From Nymphaea colorata (lineage: Eukaryota > Streptophyta > Magnoliopsida > Nymphaeales > Nymphaeaceae): a stretch of DNA of 64,000 nucleotides. The position numbers and the translations under genes are program-made. Of this stretch, positions 49,501-62,800 are shown piece after piece. Position 1 is the stretch's first letter. Every line of letters begins with the position of its first letter. The DNA lies in contig NC_045142.1 in NCBI RefSeq assembly GCF_008831285.2, forward strand, positions 1,121,001-1,185,000, read 5' to 3'. The notes below the pieces were generated by a model, which was not told the origin of the DNA, ran no database searches, and saw nothing but the letters and a program-made list of their open reading frames with translations.

Positions 49501-49826
49501 TTTATCAAATCACTTTATTTTTGTGGATCTGCATATTTTTTAAGGTAGGTTTTATAAACAAAAAAGAATTATATAAGCATTAAAAACATAAAGCACCTTT
49601 ATTTGTCCATCATGATGATCATGAGTCATGACGATGAAACGATGGATGGTGATGACATTTTGCCATGGCATAACTGTCATTCGTGAGCAACATATGGTTG
49701 ATCTTACAAGAGGCAGAGAGATTCAACAGCTTTATGTATAAGTAGGGGCCGGTGGGAGCGTGTGGCGGGGGGTGTCGCTGCTGCGCCCATAGGAGGGGCC
49801 TTCTTCTCGGCGAGGCCTTCTGCGAT
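46507..49826. other. Intergenic region: IWS1 promoter side, repeats, PGRL promoter side
   Basis: The left 0.4 kb (46507-46920) is GC-rich, with purine-rich 5'UTR-like DNA for IWS1. 47287-47480 has a GTGTGTTTGGTAGCC-type opening seen at ends of many plant DNA transposons; a related phrase (GATTTGAAATCCCTTTTACATGGAACATG) recurs at 47810-47830. A partial MITE-like copy lies at 47573-47772. No supported gene; frames at 47905-48450 are low-complexity. Confidence 0.4.
47573..47772 (+). mobile_element. MITE-like repeat, copy C (5' half only)
   Basis: Diverged partial relative of the elements at 32718 and 35157. It opens AAAGATGTCAATAAATCTGA and keeps GGTTAAGAATTTGAATGAG, ATGGCATCACATCGGATTCA and AGATTTGGATTGGATAT. 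The second half is missing or unrecognisable. Confidence 0.5.
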
Positions 49827-52800
49827 ATGTCCTGCACTCTCGCCGTGCACCTGCCGGCGTGGAGGCCATCGCGTTCGTGGGGCCGCACATCTCCGGCGTT
49901 CGCGAGGTCCTGGCCGCCGGCCGCCTTATCGTCGTCCTGGTCGTCGTCGACGAGGAGTAGGACTGTCGCGGCGGTAGCTTCGCGGCCGGAGCAGGGGCGC
50001 TCGGCGGAGCTGGCCCTGGCCGAGGGTCCCTCTTGTATCTTCGTGGGTCCTATAGAGACTGCGAGCAAGGACATGCTCGAAGCTCTCTACCTTCAGGTGC
50101 GTCCCTTCTCAATTCCCCCTTCCTCATCTTCCTTCTCTCTGATTATTATCGGTGGGATCTCGTCTCGGGATACCAACGGGATTCAGATGAAACTTTGAGA
50201 TGCTTTATTGCACTTGCTATTGCCTTTTTTCGTGGTTGTGACGGCAGCAGCGCCGGCGGCGGTGGTGGTAGACTGGTATCTAGTGATTAGATTTGGCAAG
50301 GCTTAGCGAACCTGAACTGGATTATATAAGAAGATTAATGTTTTTCCCGTTAAAATACATTTTTAATACTTTCACTTAACACTTATATCTGAATATAGTG
50401 TAATAAATTAGTAATACGTACGCGAAGAAGCGTGAAGCGGAGCCGTGATGAACACTCTATTGCAGTATTTGGCTAATTATGTGGATGTGAACGAGCTCCT
50501 ACTTGGCTCACTTGTACAGCCGTCCATGGACGCAACTTTGACAAGAGATACTCTGTTTTTCACATTTATATATTAATGGGATGATTTGAACCGATATGTT
50601 TTGGCTTTAACGTTTGTAGAACATACATATCTACATTTAGATCATGGGAAGTAGGTTAGATAACTTACCCTTGATCTCATTTCCCAAACCGGTTTCGTAT
50701 GAAGGTTCTATGGAGAAACGGGGTGCTCCAAATTGAGACGCCGCGGAAGTCCACAATCAAAATGCTACCACTCCCAATCTAAAATGTCAAAATTAACTTG
50801 GAGAAAAACTTATTTTTCTTAATTATAATCATGCTCCACCTCTTATCTCTTTCACCATATATGCGCGTATCTCGAATCCCTTCGTTGGGGAACGGATCGG
50901 GGTCTAGCCCGTCATGGTCGGAGCTGAAACTGCAGACCCAACAAGTTTTGAATCTGATTGTGTTGTGGTGCGTAGCTATTAGTGTAACGGAGACAATGTA
51001 GAACGTATAAATGACTTTGATAAAACATTATTAGCTATGACCTCCTCACTGAGACAACAATGCTACTTGCTTGGGGTGCATAAGCCTTAATAAGTACCAT
51101 TGTATGCGTAAATAATTTATGCCATGGTTTCAAACTTTCAAACAACAGCATACTTTTTCAATTACATATTTCACATATGATGTTTTACAAACTTTCCTCA
51201 ACTGTAGAATTTTTTTAGGATGTGAGAGATGAGATCGGATCTCACGCTGTTTGTAATTGTAGGCACGGGATGCATACTACAGCGGAAGGCCTTTAATCGT
51301 TGATGACATGTTTGATAAAGTGGAGGTAATTGATACACTGCTTTTGATATGTTTGTTATAGCAAACAAGGTATGCAATCTTACATATCAATCTGTGGAAC
51401 AGTTGAAGTTGCGTTGCTATGGATCAAAGTCTGTTGTCAAGTATCCTCGGTGTAGCCTCATGAGACAATCAACTTATGCTGATGCTGAGGTAGTCCTCTC
51501 ACGGAAGTAGATTTTTTTTTTTTTTTTTGAATGTTTGCTTTCTTTGGGAAGGTTCACTTTCTCATTGAGTTGAAGCTCATTTATGCTTTATGTGTTCCTC
51601 CATGGAGGGCGTGGGAGCAGGAAGATCTTTCACAGGTTTTCGCATTGGGAAGTATATGGACCCTTTTTCTTGCTTTTGGCAGCTTGGCTGTTCTAGTCCC
51701 AGCTGTCTATACCGCGGGTTTAGCCTATGAAGAACTTGCTGACTCAAGGCTGGTGTTTTATAGCTCTAGTGTACTTGAATGTCTTTCGAATGTCAATAGG
51801 ATCCTACTCATTGGCCTAGGTTCCTCAATTGGGATTCCCATTGCATTGGCTTCAGGTACTACTTCTTCTTTCCAGTAACATTTTTTGTTTGCATATTCCT
51901 TTGCAGAATGATAGTTTCATGTCTAAGCCATTTTTTTCTTCAGTTATCTTTCTTAATACAGTTGAGAGGTCTTATGACTCCTTATGTTGTCACGGAACAT
52001 GAATTGCTCATTTCCCTTTTATAAGCGGGTGCATGATATTGAACTCTGTAAAGTAAGTTAGTCAAATGTTGATTCTCCATCATGTATCTTTTTCTTTGTC
52101 ACTGAGTTTTCTCCCTAAAGCTACTAGCACTCTCTTCCTTGGCTATATCTTGAATGTAGTACGGATAGAACTACATGAATTTCTGTGTCTTGTTTATGTT
52201 AGGACTTCTAAAATTGCTCAGTTGCTCCACCATAAGGGCTTAAACTTGCAGTCTGCAATAATTTCTTTTTACATCAGCGTTCATGGAAGTAAAAGACACA
52301 TGAGGCCATATTATAATGCATTTTCTGACCCTTTTTTCCTCCCATATGTGCACCTGTTGCATCAGCATAGATGTCACATGTTGTTGGTGGACTTTGTACA
52401 GCCATTTTCTTCAGTTGCTCTTCTAAATTCTAGAGTGGCTATCTCCAGTTTTGGAAGATACTGACAGCTTCATTATCTTCTTTCAAATAGTACGAGCGCT
52501 GGAACGTCTCTGGAGGAATGACTTGGTCGCATTAAAAGGATCATGCCCAAATTGCGGTGAAGAGGTTTGCTATTCAAAACTGGACCTTCTCTTTAGATTT
52601 TGGAAACAGATTTGTGCAAGAGAGACCAAAGAATTTTCTCAGTTTTACTTTTATTTACATAACCTAATGGCTATTGATTGTTGAACCTGAACTGTTCAAG
52701 TGCATTCTGTTATAATGTAACCAAATAGTGTTTGAATTGCTTGAATTATTTTAGATTTTCCATTTCTGAGAAGGCTATTCTTAGCAAAAAATCATTAGAT

Positions 52801-54676
52801 CCAATCTGTCGAGGACATCTGTGATTTGCTGAAAATGTCAAAGTTTGGTCTGCATTAAGGTTTGGTCCAAAATCTAACCTATTGGCACTCCTAGAATAAA
52901 ATTCATCGTGTTTGTTGGTGAGGTCTCAGTTATAGTGTCAACAACTGATTCATGACTGCAGACATACCTGGACTGTTACTGATCTTCTTGATATGAGAGG
53001 ATATACATTTTGATTCAATATTCGTTGTTGAAGATACAAGAAATCAACTTAAACCAGTTAATTGCCCTGGTAAGGGTTCTTTTTCTTTGTTTCTCTTACA
53101 CGAGAAAACTAAATATGCTTTGATTCAAGACTTATAAATTGGAGTTACAAGGAGTTAAGACAGACCAGTTAATTGCTCTAGTGGGGGCTTTTTCTTGTTT
53201 CTCTTACATGAGGTCCTGAGGAAAATGAACATGTTTCAGTTAGGTCCAATCCTACAAGATGCATCAATTGTGAGCACTGAGCACGATTTGTCGATTTCTT
53301 TTCTAACTTCTAGCCCTAATGTAGTTCCTGGATGCTTGATAAAACCTAGTAAGCAGTCTGGTGGCAAATGTTGCTAAAATTTACTGTTTAACCATTCAGA
53401 TAAGGGATACAAATAACTACATCATGATTACAAATGGAGCCACCCACTGGGATATGCACTCCACTCTGATTTCTCTTTCTAGGTGTCTTTACTGACTTCA
53501 TTAGGAGGTAGGGAGATGAAATCTTTTTAGGGAAAGGCAAGATGCAGGGTGGGGTGAAAGAAACTTGATTAGGGAACACATTTTGGTCTTCTCTGAAAAT
53601 TACTTGTCTAGGTTAATTTTGTAATTATTACCTTTTGTGATTATTCTGCCTGCAGAAAAGCTTTCAAACTAATTTTAGCTTTGGATTGTGATTTTGTGCA
53701 GGTTTTTGCATTTGTTAATGCAGAGAGATCTGGTCGGCCTTTCCATAGGACAGAGTGCCATGTATGTGAATCTACTCTGGAGTTCCGGACAAAAGTAGAG
53801 GTACTCGACAGTGTTTACTGCAATTGTTCTTACTTTCAACTGCCAAGCTGTTTTTAAAATGAATTCCCTAAAGCTGTTTTAAATTGGGAAGGTTGAAAGG
53901 AGAGGTGTGCACGCACATGCCTTCATGATATCTTGCAAGTCCTTGTCTGAACTCAAATGATATTTCTGTTAACGTCTTTTGAGGTCCTTTTACCAGGTTG
54001 TGATCTTGTAATAGCTCAAGTGCTCAATGTGTAAGGTTACAAACAAAACATTTGCAGTTGAGGGAAAAACTGGCTGCTCAGACATCAATTTTTTGCCCTT
54101 AACTTTTCATGGAACTAGGTTTTTTTTTACCTTGTAAGGATTCATAAGAGCCTTCAAGATGGGTTGTACAATTGAGAATACAACTACACAGTTACCGGCT
54201 TACCGCAATGCAACTACATAGAATTTTTCCCTCTCAGAGGACCAGAGTTGTGTCGGACATAAATCTAACTTTTCATTAAGTAATGATCTCATGTTGCTTC
54301 CTTGCAACGCAATCATGTCTGTTAAAAACCTGTACACTTAATCTGTTTTAAAGGCAGATTAGAGAGAGAAGAAAAAAAAGGTAGAGATAAAACTAGAAAT
54401 AGGATACTGTACAAATAGGAGAACATCGACATGCTTTGCATAAAAAGACTTCCTGACATTCAATAGTTGGAGTGGTTGCACTGTTGAACTTTATGCTGAA
54501 TGCTTCTATATGCCCAACTTAAAACAGGTGGGTAAGGTATCCCTTCAAACGAACTGCATTTTGTTGCTTTTCACTAATTCTAGTGTTGTTCTTTGCCTTC
54601 TCAGCATTCAGTCTCGAGGCTGGGTGGTCGATGGGTTTATGGTCGTATCTATTTGGTTCGGCAGAGAACAATGTGA
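49827..54676 (+). CDS. PGR5-like thylakoid protein (PGRL1/PGRL2 family)
   Basis: Seven exons: 49827-50096, 51263-51325, 51403-51489, 51621-51855, 52491-52564, 53702-53800, 54605-54676. They total 900 nt, giving 299 aa. The GC-rich first exon encodes a Ser/Arg/Ala-rich plastid transit peptide, then CIFVGPIETASKDMLEALY. The core follows: ARDAYYSGRPLIVDDMFDKVE and RCYGSKSVVKYPRCSL. Two membrane spans follow (about residues 147-176 and 200-217). After them comes LERLWRNDLVALKGSCPNCGEE, then ECHVCESTLEFRTKVE. The paired cysteines C237/C240 and C262/C265 are the PGRL metal/redox motif; C116 and C128 are upstream. PGRL1 works with PGR5 in antimycin-sensitive cyclic electron flow around photosystem I. 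The loop between the spans (AGLAYEELADSRLVFYSSSVLE) differs from my memory of PGRL1 and may be closer to PGRL2. The start ATG is at 49827; an earlier in-frame GTG at 49752 was not used. Confidence 0.9.
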
Positions 54677-56859
54677 AAAGATGGAAGGTGGCCCCGCTGA
54701 TTTTGTAGTTTACTTAGAAGGGAACAAAAATCAAGGAAATGAAGCCCAAAATTTTTACCAAGGCTGATACCTGATTTTGATCTCTATAACCACCTCTTAT
54801 GCAATGAATGATTCTTTATACTTGCTTGTATTAAACTGTCGATTTATTGTATATATAAGCTCTTTCTTACCAGCAAAAGGGCAGTGCTTTTTTCGTGTCT
54901 GTGTGTGTGTGTGTATGAGCGAGAGAGAGAGAGAGAGAGAGAGGTCAACCCCTTGATTTCATCTAACGTAGTTTGCTTTTGCTTGACAAAGTATCCACAC
55001 TAAAATTCATGATCCGTTAGTTAAAAAATCTTCGATTTGATTATACTTAAGATCTTTATTTTACTTTTCTGCATTAACAAATATTCTCCATAATCTGATC
55101 CACACTTGCGTGGGACAAGAAGCTGATTTTAAATCCATGGATCTTAAACCCTAAGAACCTAAAACCCAACATGAAACTAAAACCAGCAACAGTCAAACAC
55201 CTCTTAACTCGAACTTTCCTGTCCCATTTTCTAGATTAAATTGCTGTTGATCTTTTTTCCTAAATAATTTTTGAAACACACACCTACCAATTTGGCAATA
55301 ATAAAAACACCGAACATTTCAAATTTCAATATCATAAACAATGCATTTAAGTTCTACCGTGGTTAATAAATAAAACGAAAATATTTTCTTTTTTTCAAAT
55401 TAACAGTCAAACCAGTAAAAGACACTTCTGCCCTGTAAAAAACTATGGCGAAAGTAAACCTAATTTTATTAATGCAATTGTGTTTCCTTTAAATAGCTTT
55501 CTAGTCCTAATAAGGATAAAAATATCCCAAAAAAACAAAATAATTTGAATATAGCCGTCTTAACCTTATTGATTACAGTTAAGGAGGCTAATGCAAACTA
55601 ATCTGAGTATACAAACTGGACTTTTGGCCTAAACCAGACCATGTAGAATCTACATGGACCCAATCCAGGTCAGCCAAGTGGGTCGACCTGGTCTGAGTTG
55701 TGCTAGTCGAACTGGAGCCCACGAACCAACCCAACTGGCCATGTGAGCTCGCCAACTATGCAAAGATTGTGAAAAAGTCTAGCCCTTTCCACTTAATCCC
55801 TCATTCCCTTTTAAGAAAAGATGTCTAGTTAAAGTCTCTAACTTAACTATAATTTCAACAAGATAACTTATATATTTGAATTTTTGAATCTAATTCACAC
55901 TTTTTATTCAATAAAATTCCTTTTTTTTGGGAAAGAACTACCTTTGAAGTGGGAGACTAGGTTACATAAATAACTTGTTTTACTCCTTTTGCTTTGATTT
56001 TGGTCTCAAGGAAACTTGCTTTTAACACATTACATTTGATGTACCCTCCATTTTATCAAATGTTTTTTTTTGGGTGAACGGGAGTAAATTCCACCATCCA
56101 AGTGAAAGCCGAATACTTTCCTCCCATCTCTCCAAGGTCCAAGGCTACTTTCTTTTGTTCGGGATGATATTCTTGTTACTTTAGCTTGCATATCAATGCC
56201 CCTTACAACGCAAAAAATTTGATACTACGAGAGTTTGAAACGGGAACTAGCTCGAACATATATCAAATGTTTCTTTTTTAAAATAGAATTCGTAATTTTC
56301 GTTGACAAGTACAATTATACATGGTAGGACCAATCTAAAAAAGTGACCGTTAACCCTAAAAATAATAGAAGGTAGCAATTTTTAAATTGCATATGCAAAA
56401 AGTGCAGATGGCAACAAATTTCTAAGTTTCCTTAATCCTTAGATCTGCGACTTTAGCTTGAGGATTTTTGTTTAGTGATTATCATCAAGCGAAGGACAGC
56501 TCAACAGAATTTCAGGGTCTTGAAAGCATTGTTTTGAAATGACGGTAAAAAGGTAGGGCTAAAGTAGAATTCCCTCGCTTTTATCAGGAATCCCAGGTTC
56601 TTTCGGCTTCGAACATCCAAAGCGCCATAGCAAACGCTCGCTCTCTCCACTATTAAATTCTCTTTGACCGCTTCCATTCCCTCCAGAGTTCTTGTCGGGG
56701 GTTTCTTCCCGAGCAAGCATCTCTCTCGGTCTCTCTTCCGAGCCGGAATTCCCTGTTTTGTTCATCTCTCCGGGACGTCTCGTTCTCTGTCTCTTCTTCT
56801 GTCGTCGTCATCTTCTTCGATCCTCGGGGGCGAAGGGATCCAGGGCTTCGGCGATCGGG
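54677..56859. other. Intergenic region between PGRL and ORP genes
   Basis: Contains the PGRL 3'UTR, a (GT)n tract (about 54899-54914) next to a (GA)n tract (54921-54943), and AT-rich DNA. 55600-55760 is a GC-richer patch. The CT-rich ORP 5'UTR lies at about 56640-56859. No other gene was supported. Confidence 0.5.
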
Positions 56860-59800
56860 ATGGCGTCGAAGGACCAGAAAGGCTTCTTCGCCTCGATCGC
56901 GTCCAGCATCTCGAATTTCGGCAGTGCGATGCACAAATCCGTCAACGGGTAGGCGGCCCCATGATCACCTCTCTCTTTTTCTCTCTCCCTCGCTCTTGAT
57001 CTGGATCTTCTGTTGCAAGTGTAACTGCTCTTTTGCCGGTTTGCTGCTCGAACTGAAGTTGTACGAATAATTGCGACATAGGAGTGGTGGATTTGTTGTT
57101 TCGGCAGTTCTGGCACTTGTTCCGTGGAAAGTGTGTGAAACTTTGGCGCCTTGGTTAGTCTATTATATGACCGAAATGGAGTCTGACCTTAGCTATAGTT
57201 TCTCTTGGAGTGAGTCCAGAGTTAGTAGGAAGTAGAGTTTGAGACTCTGCGCATGTGGCTTCTTAGATAGCAATCTGGAGCTTACGTTTGAACTGGTATG
57301 GTAGGGGGCCACTTTATATATAGTGCACATCCATATCATCAAGCATTAGTTAGTGTACTTTACTCTCCGTGCCTTAATTATAGTTCAGTTTAGCATCTTC
57401 TTGGAAGTCGTCTGGTGAATGTAAAATAATTCTTATTTCTCCGCATCGTCCTTTGTTTGAGTAGGCTCACTTAATGAGAACGGCTTCTAGTATTTGCTTT
57501 GAGCTGTTTCCTACATTATCCGTGGCACACACAAGTATTATCTTTGATCTTGAAAGTGGAACTATTTCAGTTCAGTTTAGCATCTTCTTGGAAGTCGTCT
57601 GGTGAATGTAAAATAATTCTTATTTCTCCGCATCGTCCTTTGTTTGAGTAGGCTCACTTAATGAGAACGGCTTCTAGTATTTGCTTTGAGCTGTTTCCTA
57701 CATTATCCGTGGCACACACAAGTATTATCTTTGATCTTGAAAGTGGAACTATTTCATGCTTTTTCTTGAACAGTCAAGCTTACTTGTTTTCTATCCTTAG
57801 GTTGCTTGGGTACGAAGGTCTAGAAGTTATAAATCCTGAAGGCGGTACTGAAGATGCAGAGGAGGAAGCTCAGAGAGGGAGATGGAAACAAGAGGTGCTT
57901 TATTGCTGCTGTTCCTTTTGTCCTTTTCTGTTCCATCCAATGGCTTGACGGCAGAATGTTTGTAATACACTTACTTCGTCAGTCTTTCTTACCTTCAATG
58001 TGCTGCATCTAGAAGCTTGGTGCTTTCCAGCATTCCTTTTGTTAATGGCTATTTTTTCTGCTCCCTTTACCTAAATCGTGAGCCGGTTGCTTCTCATAAA
58101 CGTTTAAATGCTCAAAATGCTTTCCCAAAAATGTAGAAAACGGATCTCGTGCAAAACAGAAAGTGGACAAGGGAGAAGGAAAATCTCGAACTGTACAGCA
58201 TGGAATATAGGAGAGTTGAATTGTGCAACGGCTTTCTTAAAAGATGTCAATCCTACAAGAACTGAGTTTGTTTCCAGTGACTGCCTAATGTAACATTTGG
58301 ATATATATTTCGTCATTGTGTACACTCTTGCCTTGGTTGGTTCGTGTTTTTTTTAGCATGGCGGGTGGTTGTTTTTTTGTGGCTGAGAACCTAATTTGTT
58401 TTGAAGCTCCAGAATTGTCCTGAAAGTGAAACTTGCTTGCCGAATAATTACTGTTGTAGCCATTTAACAATGATTTCCACATTATGTGATGCTTGTGATC
58501 CAGTCACTAAGGTTGGTCATGAGGTACTGTCAACTATGCTTATTTTGGAAAATGCAACGGATGTCAATCAGACTTCAGATTTCAAGTGGCAAAGTACATA
58601 TAAAACACTAGCAATAATAGGCATTCAAGGAGATGGCACGGGATACATGTTTTTGTGTATCAGTTACGTACACTTTGTTTATGAGAAGAAAAAGGCATGT
58701 CTAAGAGACATAAGGCTGAATAAATGGCTAGTGTAATAGATGGAAGATGGTAAAGCGAGGATGATGGCCATGCTGCTGCTTCCAAGTCGGTTAGAATGAT
58801 GGCCATGCTCCAAGTAAAGCCACTTGAAGGAAGAAGCCAGCAACGAGGCAAAAATATACAGCCTTTCAAGGGGCCTAGTCAAGCTTTTGTCAGAGATGAG
58901 GCGCCAGATCTCATTCAACAACAAAAACCAAATCCTACAAGATGGGTCTGATTGCCCTTCCTGTGATTTCCACTCCTAACCAAACGAAAACACACAATAC
59001 TCGCTGATCTATCCTGTATTCATCCTTTTATGGGGACTAGTGACACAGGAATTTTGATGCACCTGCAAAAATCTTCCCCAAGTCAAAATCCCGTGTTCAT
59101 TCTTTTATAGGGACTAGTGACACAAAATGTCCTGTATGAGAGCTTAAGTCAAATTTCAGTCCTATTTGTAGCTGCTTCACTTGACACTTTTTGCTAATCA
59201 GATTATTAAAATGAGCTTCAGTCATTCCCTTCTTTTCCTTCCATGGAACTTTGGTGTCAAACATGGGATGTTATTTAGACCATAAAGAAGCAAAGTACAA
59301 CCATCTTCAGCAACCTGACTGAAAATCTAACAGGTTGATATAAGAGATTGTGCTGACTGCTATTGCTATTCATCTGGCTTTTTTCTTGGTCATTTAGATA
59401 TTGGATTGTGTGTGTATGCTTTTTTTTTTAAAATGTAATTTGTTTGTTTGCTTTCATCTTGCTTGTGGTAGGGAGAAAATCCTCAAGTAATTTATTCTCG
59501 TCAGCTTTCTTTCTGGTTTTATTTTCTTAAGCCTGTTGGTTCAGTACTTTAGCGTGATAGCTCAGCAGTGACCTATGAAGGGTTTATGCAAACTCTCTTT
59601 TGTTGTGCTAAAGCAGTGAAAGTATGTTTTTTTAGGAACGAGATGGCTACTGGAAGATGATGCAAAAATATATTGGTTCAGATGTTACGTCAATGGTAAC
59701 ACTTCCAGTTATCATCTTTGAGCCAATGACCATGCTTCAGAAAATGGCAGAGGTGAATATTATGCTGGATTTGGGCTTGATGCTATTTTTTAAGATTCTT

Positions 59801-62800
59801 TTGTGTTGCATTATTGTGTATCAGTTTGTCTGTTCAGTTATTGTATATATATTTATTGTTAATTTCATTTTCTCTCCCAACTGGCAATGGTTACTGCAGT
59901 TAATGGAATATTCCAGCTTGTTAGATCATGCAGATGAATGTGAAGACCCTTACATGCGACTGGTCTATGCTTGTAAGTGTACTCTTTGAGATTCTTTTCC
60001 CTTTTTTCACCTGTGATATTCACTTACTATCGCTTATTGCTTTGTTTTTTTCAGCATCATGGGCAATTTCTGTATACTTTGCATATCAACGAACGTGGAA
60101 GCCTTTCAACCCCATCCTTGGAGAGACTTATGAGATGGTTAATCATGGCGGAATTACATTTTTGGCAGAGCAGGTTGCAACAGAGCATCATTTGTTTGTT
60201 TTCTTCTTAACCTTCTTGTTTATCTTGCTTCATTTTGGAAGGCAAGTCAATGATTGTTGTCTTTAATCCTCTCATGCTGGATATTTATTTGATTAGTTTT
60301 CGCTTTTTGGTAGATTGTCACTATATTTAAATGTTCATAATATGTGCATATGTTGTCCAATAGGTAAGTCATCATCCTCCCATGAGTGCTGGCCATGCTG
60401 AAAATGAACATTTCACATATGATGTAACATCCAAGCTGAAAACGAAATTCCTTGGGAACTCAGTAGATGTTTACCCTGTTGGAAGGTAATGTCTATGTAT
60501 TTAATTCTTCTCTTCAAATATTTATCTTCCTATTGACAGGTTAAATGTCACTTGTGTTTGAAGCTGTTGGTTTTTGTGGTTTTCATATTTTTGTGAGTCA
60601 CACAGGTGTTTAAAACTTTAAAGATGACTGGACAATCCTGGCCTATGTGTTGTTCTTTAGGGTGTAACTTTTTTGCTTTAGAAGTTAAAAAAGAAAGTTT
60701 AATGTTGTTCTGGGAGGATACTGTGGCCCTCATCCAGAGCATGCTAATAATTACCTAAACCAGAAATCATGCGGGCATATGAAATTCACTTGTATGATTA
60801 GTGAGTCCTAAATATTCTGGAATGGACACTGTTTGTTGGAACTGGTATCTGGGGTGGGAGATTATGTTGGTTGGTAAAATAGCGCTGGCCATCATCGTTT
60901 GGGAACTTGTAGCAGGATGATGATTTATACTTTTCTGGAAAGGAAGTGAGACTCTGTCCCTTCATATTTTGCACACAAGTTGGTTTAGACTTTTAGTAGG
61001 AGTAACCAATTGCCATTGCTTCCTTTGGTTTTTCTGACTGTTTTATGTGGCGAAAACCTCAAAAGATCATAAGTTTTGCAGTCTGGGTACATAAACGAGT
61101 AGAATATGGAAAGAGGTTTGGCACTATTTAATTGTAATGTTTTTCTGATAAGTGCAATCAATTGCTTCTGGCATTGTATGCCCTTTTTCATCCCACTTGT
61201 TAATCAAGGCAGATAGTCCCGCATAAATCTGTAGTTCTCTTAGCTCCCATGATTGGGTGGTTGTTCTATTTCCTTGAAAGGATATTATTTCCAAATCCGG
61301 ATGGGGAAAAAATTGTGTTTCTCAAAAACAATCACACTTAAGGCAGTCACTGGTTATGTGGCCAACTAAATGACATGACAGATGTGTCTTTTTCAATTTC
61401 TCAAACAATAATATATAGGGACAGCTATGGTTGATTAGGATAGCTGGACTCAAGATGCACAAATCACAGTATCTAAATCAACTGTCCAAGGGTTTGTATG
61501 TGTGATATCAGAAGAAAGTACAACTTGATTTCTAGTATGTCTTGATTAAGTGAGCCAGAAGATTATTTGTAAAAGTTAAATTGTTTCGTTATCATGAGTT
61601 AAAGAATCTGATGCAGTCCATCAAAATTTAAATCTTCAGTTAAGAAATCTAGATGTCATAAGGTATTGTGTTCTGCATTGCAACTAATATCTTGTTTTTG
61701 CTAGTGGAAAAAATAGCTGCAGCTGTTCAACTAGTTACAATTTAAGTTTAGTTCACATGTGCTTTATGGACAACTTGTCTGTGTTTACCTTATTTCTGCT
61801 TGAGATGGTTAATGTAAAGTTTGCTGCATCTCTTGAAGCAAAAAAAAAAACATTTAAATCTGATAATCACCTTTTATTGTTACTTAATTCTTTTTTCATG
61901 GTATGCAGAACACGTGTATCTCTAAAAAAGGCAGGAGTTATTCTAGATCTGGTGCCCCCTCCAACGAAAGTTAACAATCTCATATTTGGGCGCACTTGGG
62001 TCGATTCTCCGGGAGAGATGATCATGACAAACTTAACCACTGGGGACAAAGCTGTGCTTTATTTTCAACCATGCGGCTGGTTTGGGTATGGCTAAATTCC
62101 TGTACTTGGAAGTTTGTGGTAAATTTCAGATCTTTCCCTTTCCCCATATCAGAGGCCCTGTGTACGGTGCTCTTTCTCTTATGACCATTACAAGGACATC
62201 ACTCTGGCTTGTCAATGGTTAGGAGAAGGACATCCTACGCCTTTCTGTCAGTAATTGTTGACTGATGGTCAAAGAATAATTAGAGTCACTAAACAAACGT
62301 AAAAGCAGGAGTTATTATAGATCCGAAGTGCTTTCCAGCCAGAGTTAGCAATCTCATATTTGGGAATATTTGAATAGTTGGATTAATTCTCCTAGTGAGA
62401 TATGATCATGACAAATTTAACCAGTGGGGACAAATCTGTCTTTATCCTCTGCCATTCTGCTGGTTTGTGTATGGCTAAATTCCTGTACTTCTTGGAAGTC
62501 TGTGAGCAATCCTCAGGTTTCTTTTTCATTCACCAATATCATAGGCCCTTTGCAGAGTGCTTCTTCTCTTGCAGCCATTCACAAGGGCATCAGTCTTGCC
62601 TTGTCAATCGTTAGGATCCTAGTACATCTTATGTCCTTTTGTTGACAAGTAAGGGTCAAAGAATAGGCAACACCAATCACCATAGAAATGCTAAAGACGA
62701 CTTCAGGACAAATCGTGCAAGTTGAAGGGTTTGGAAACCGATAAGAGAATGTGGTCCAAATAGAACTGCTGCCACATGCATTATACTCTTAATTTGATAT

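Noticed and set aside
49619-50074. Minus-strand 151-codon frame opposite PGRL exon 1
   Set aside because: A shadow of the GC-rich transit-peptide exon; the plus strand has a coherent PGRL gene.
58401-58736. 111-codon plus frame in ORP intron 2
   Set aside because: No domain; exons 2 and 3 join in frame with conserved ORP sequence on both sides.
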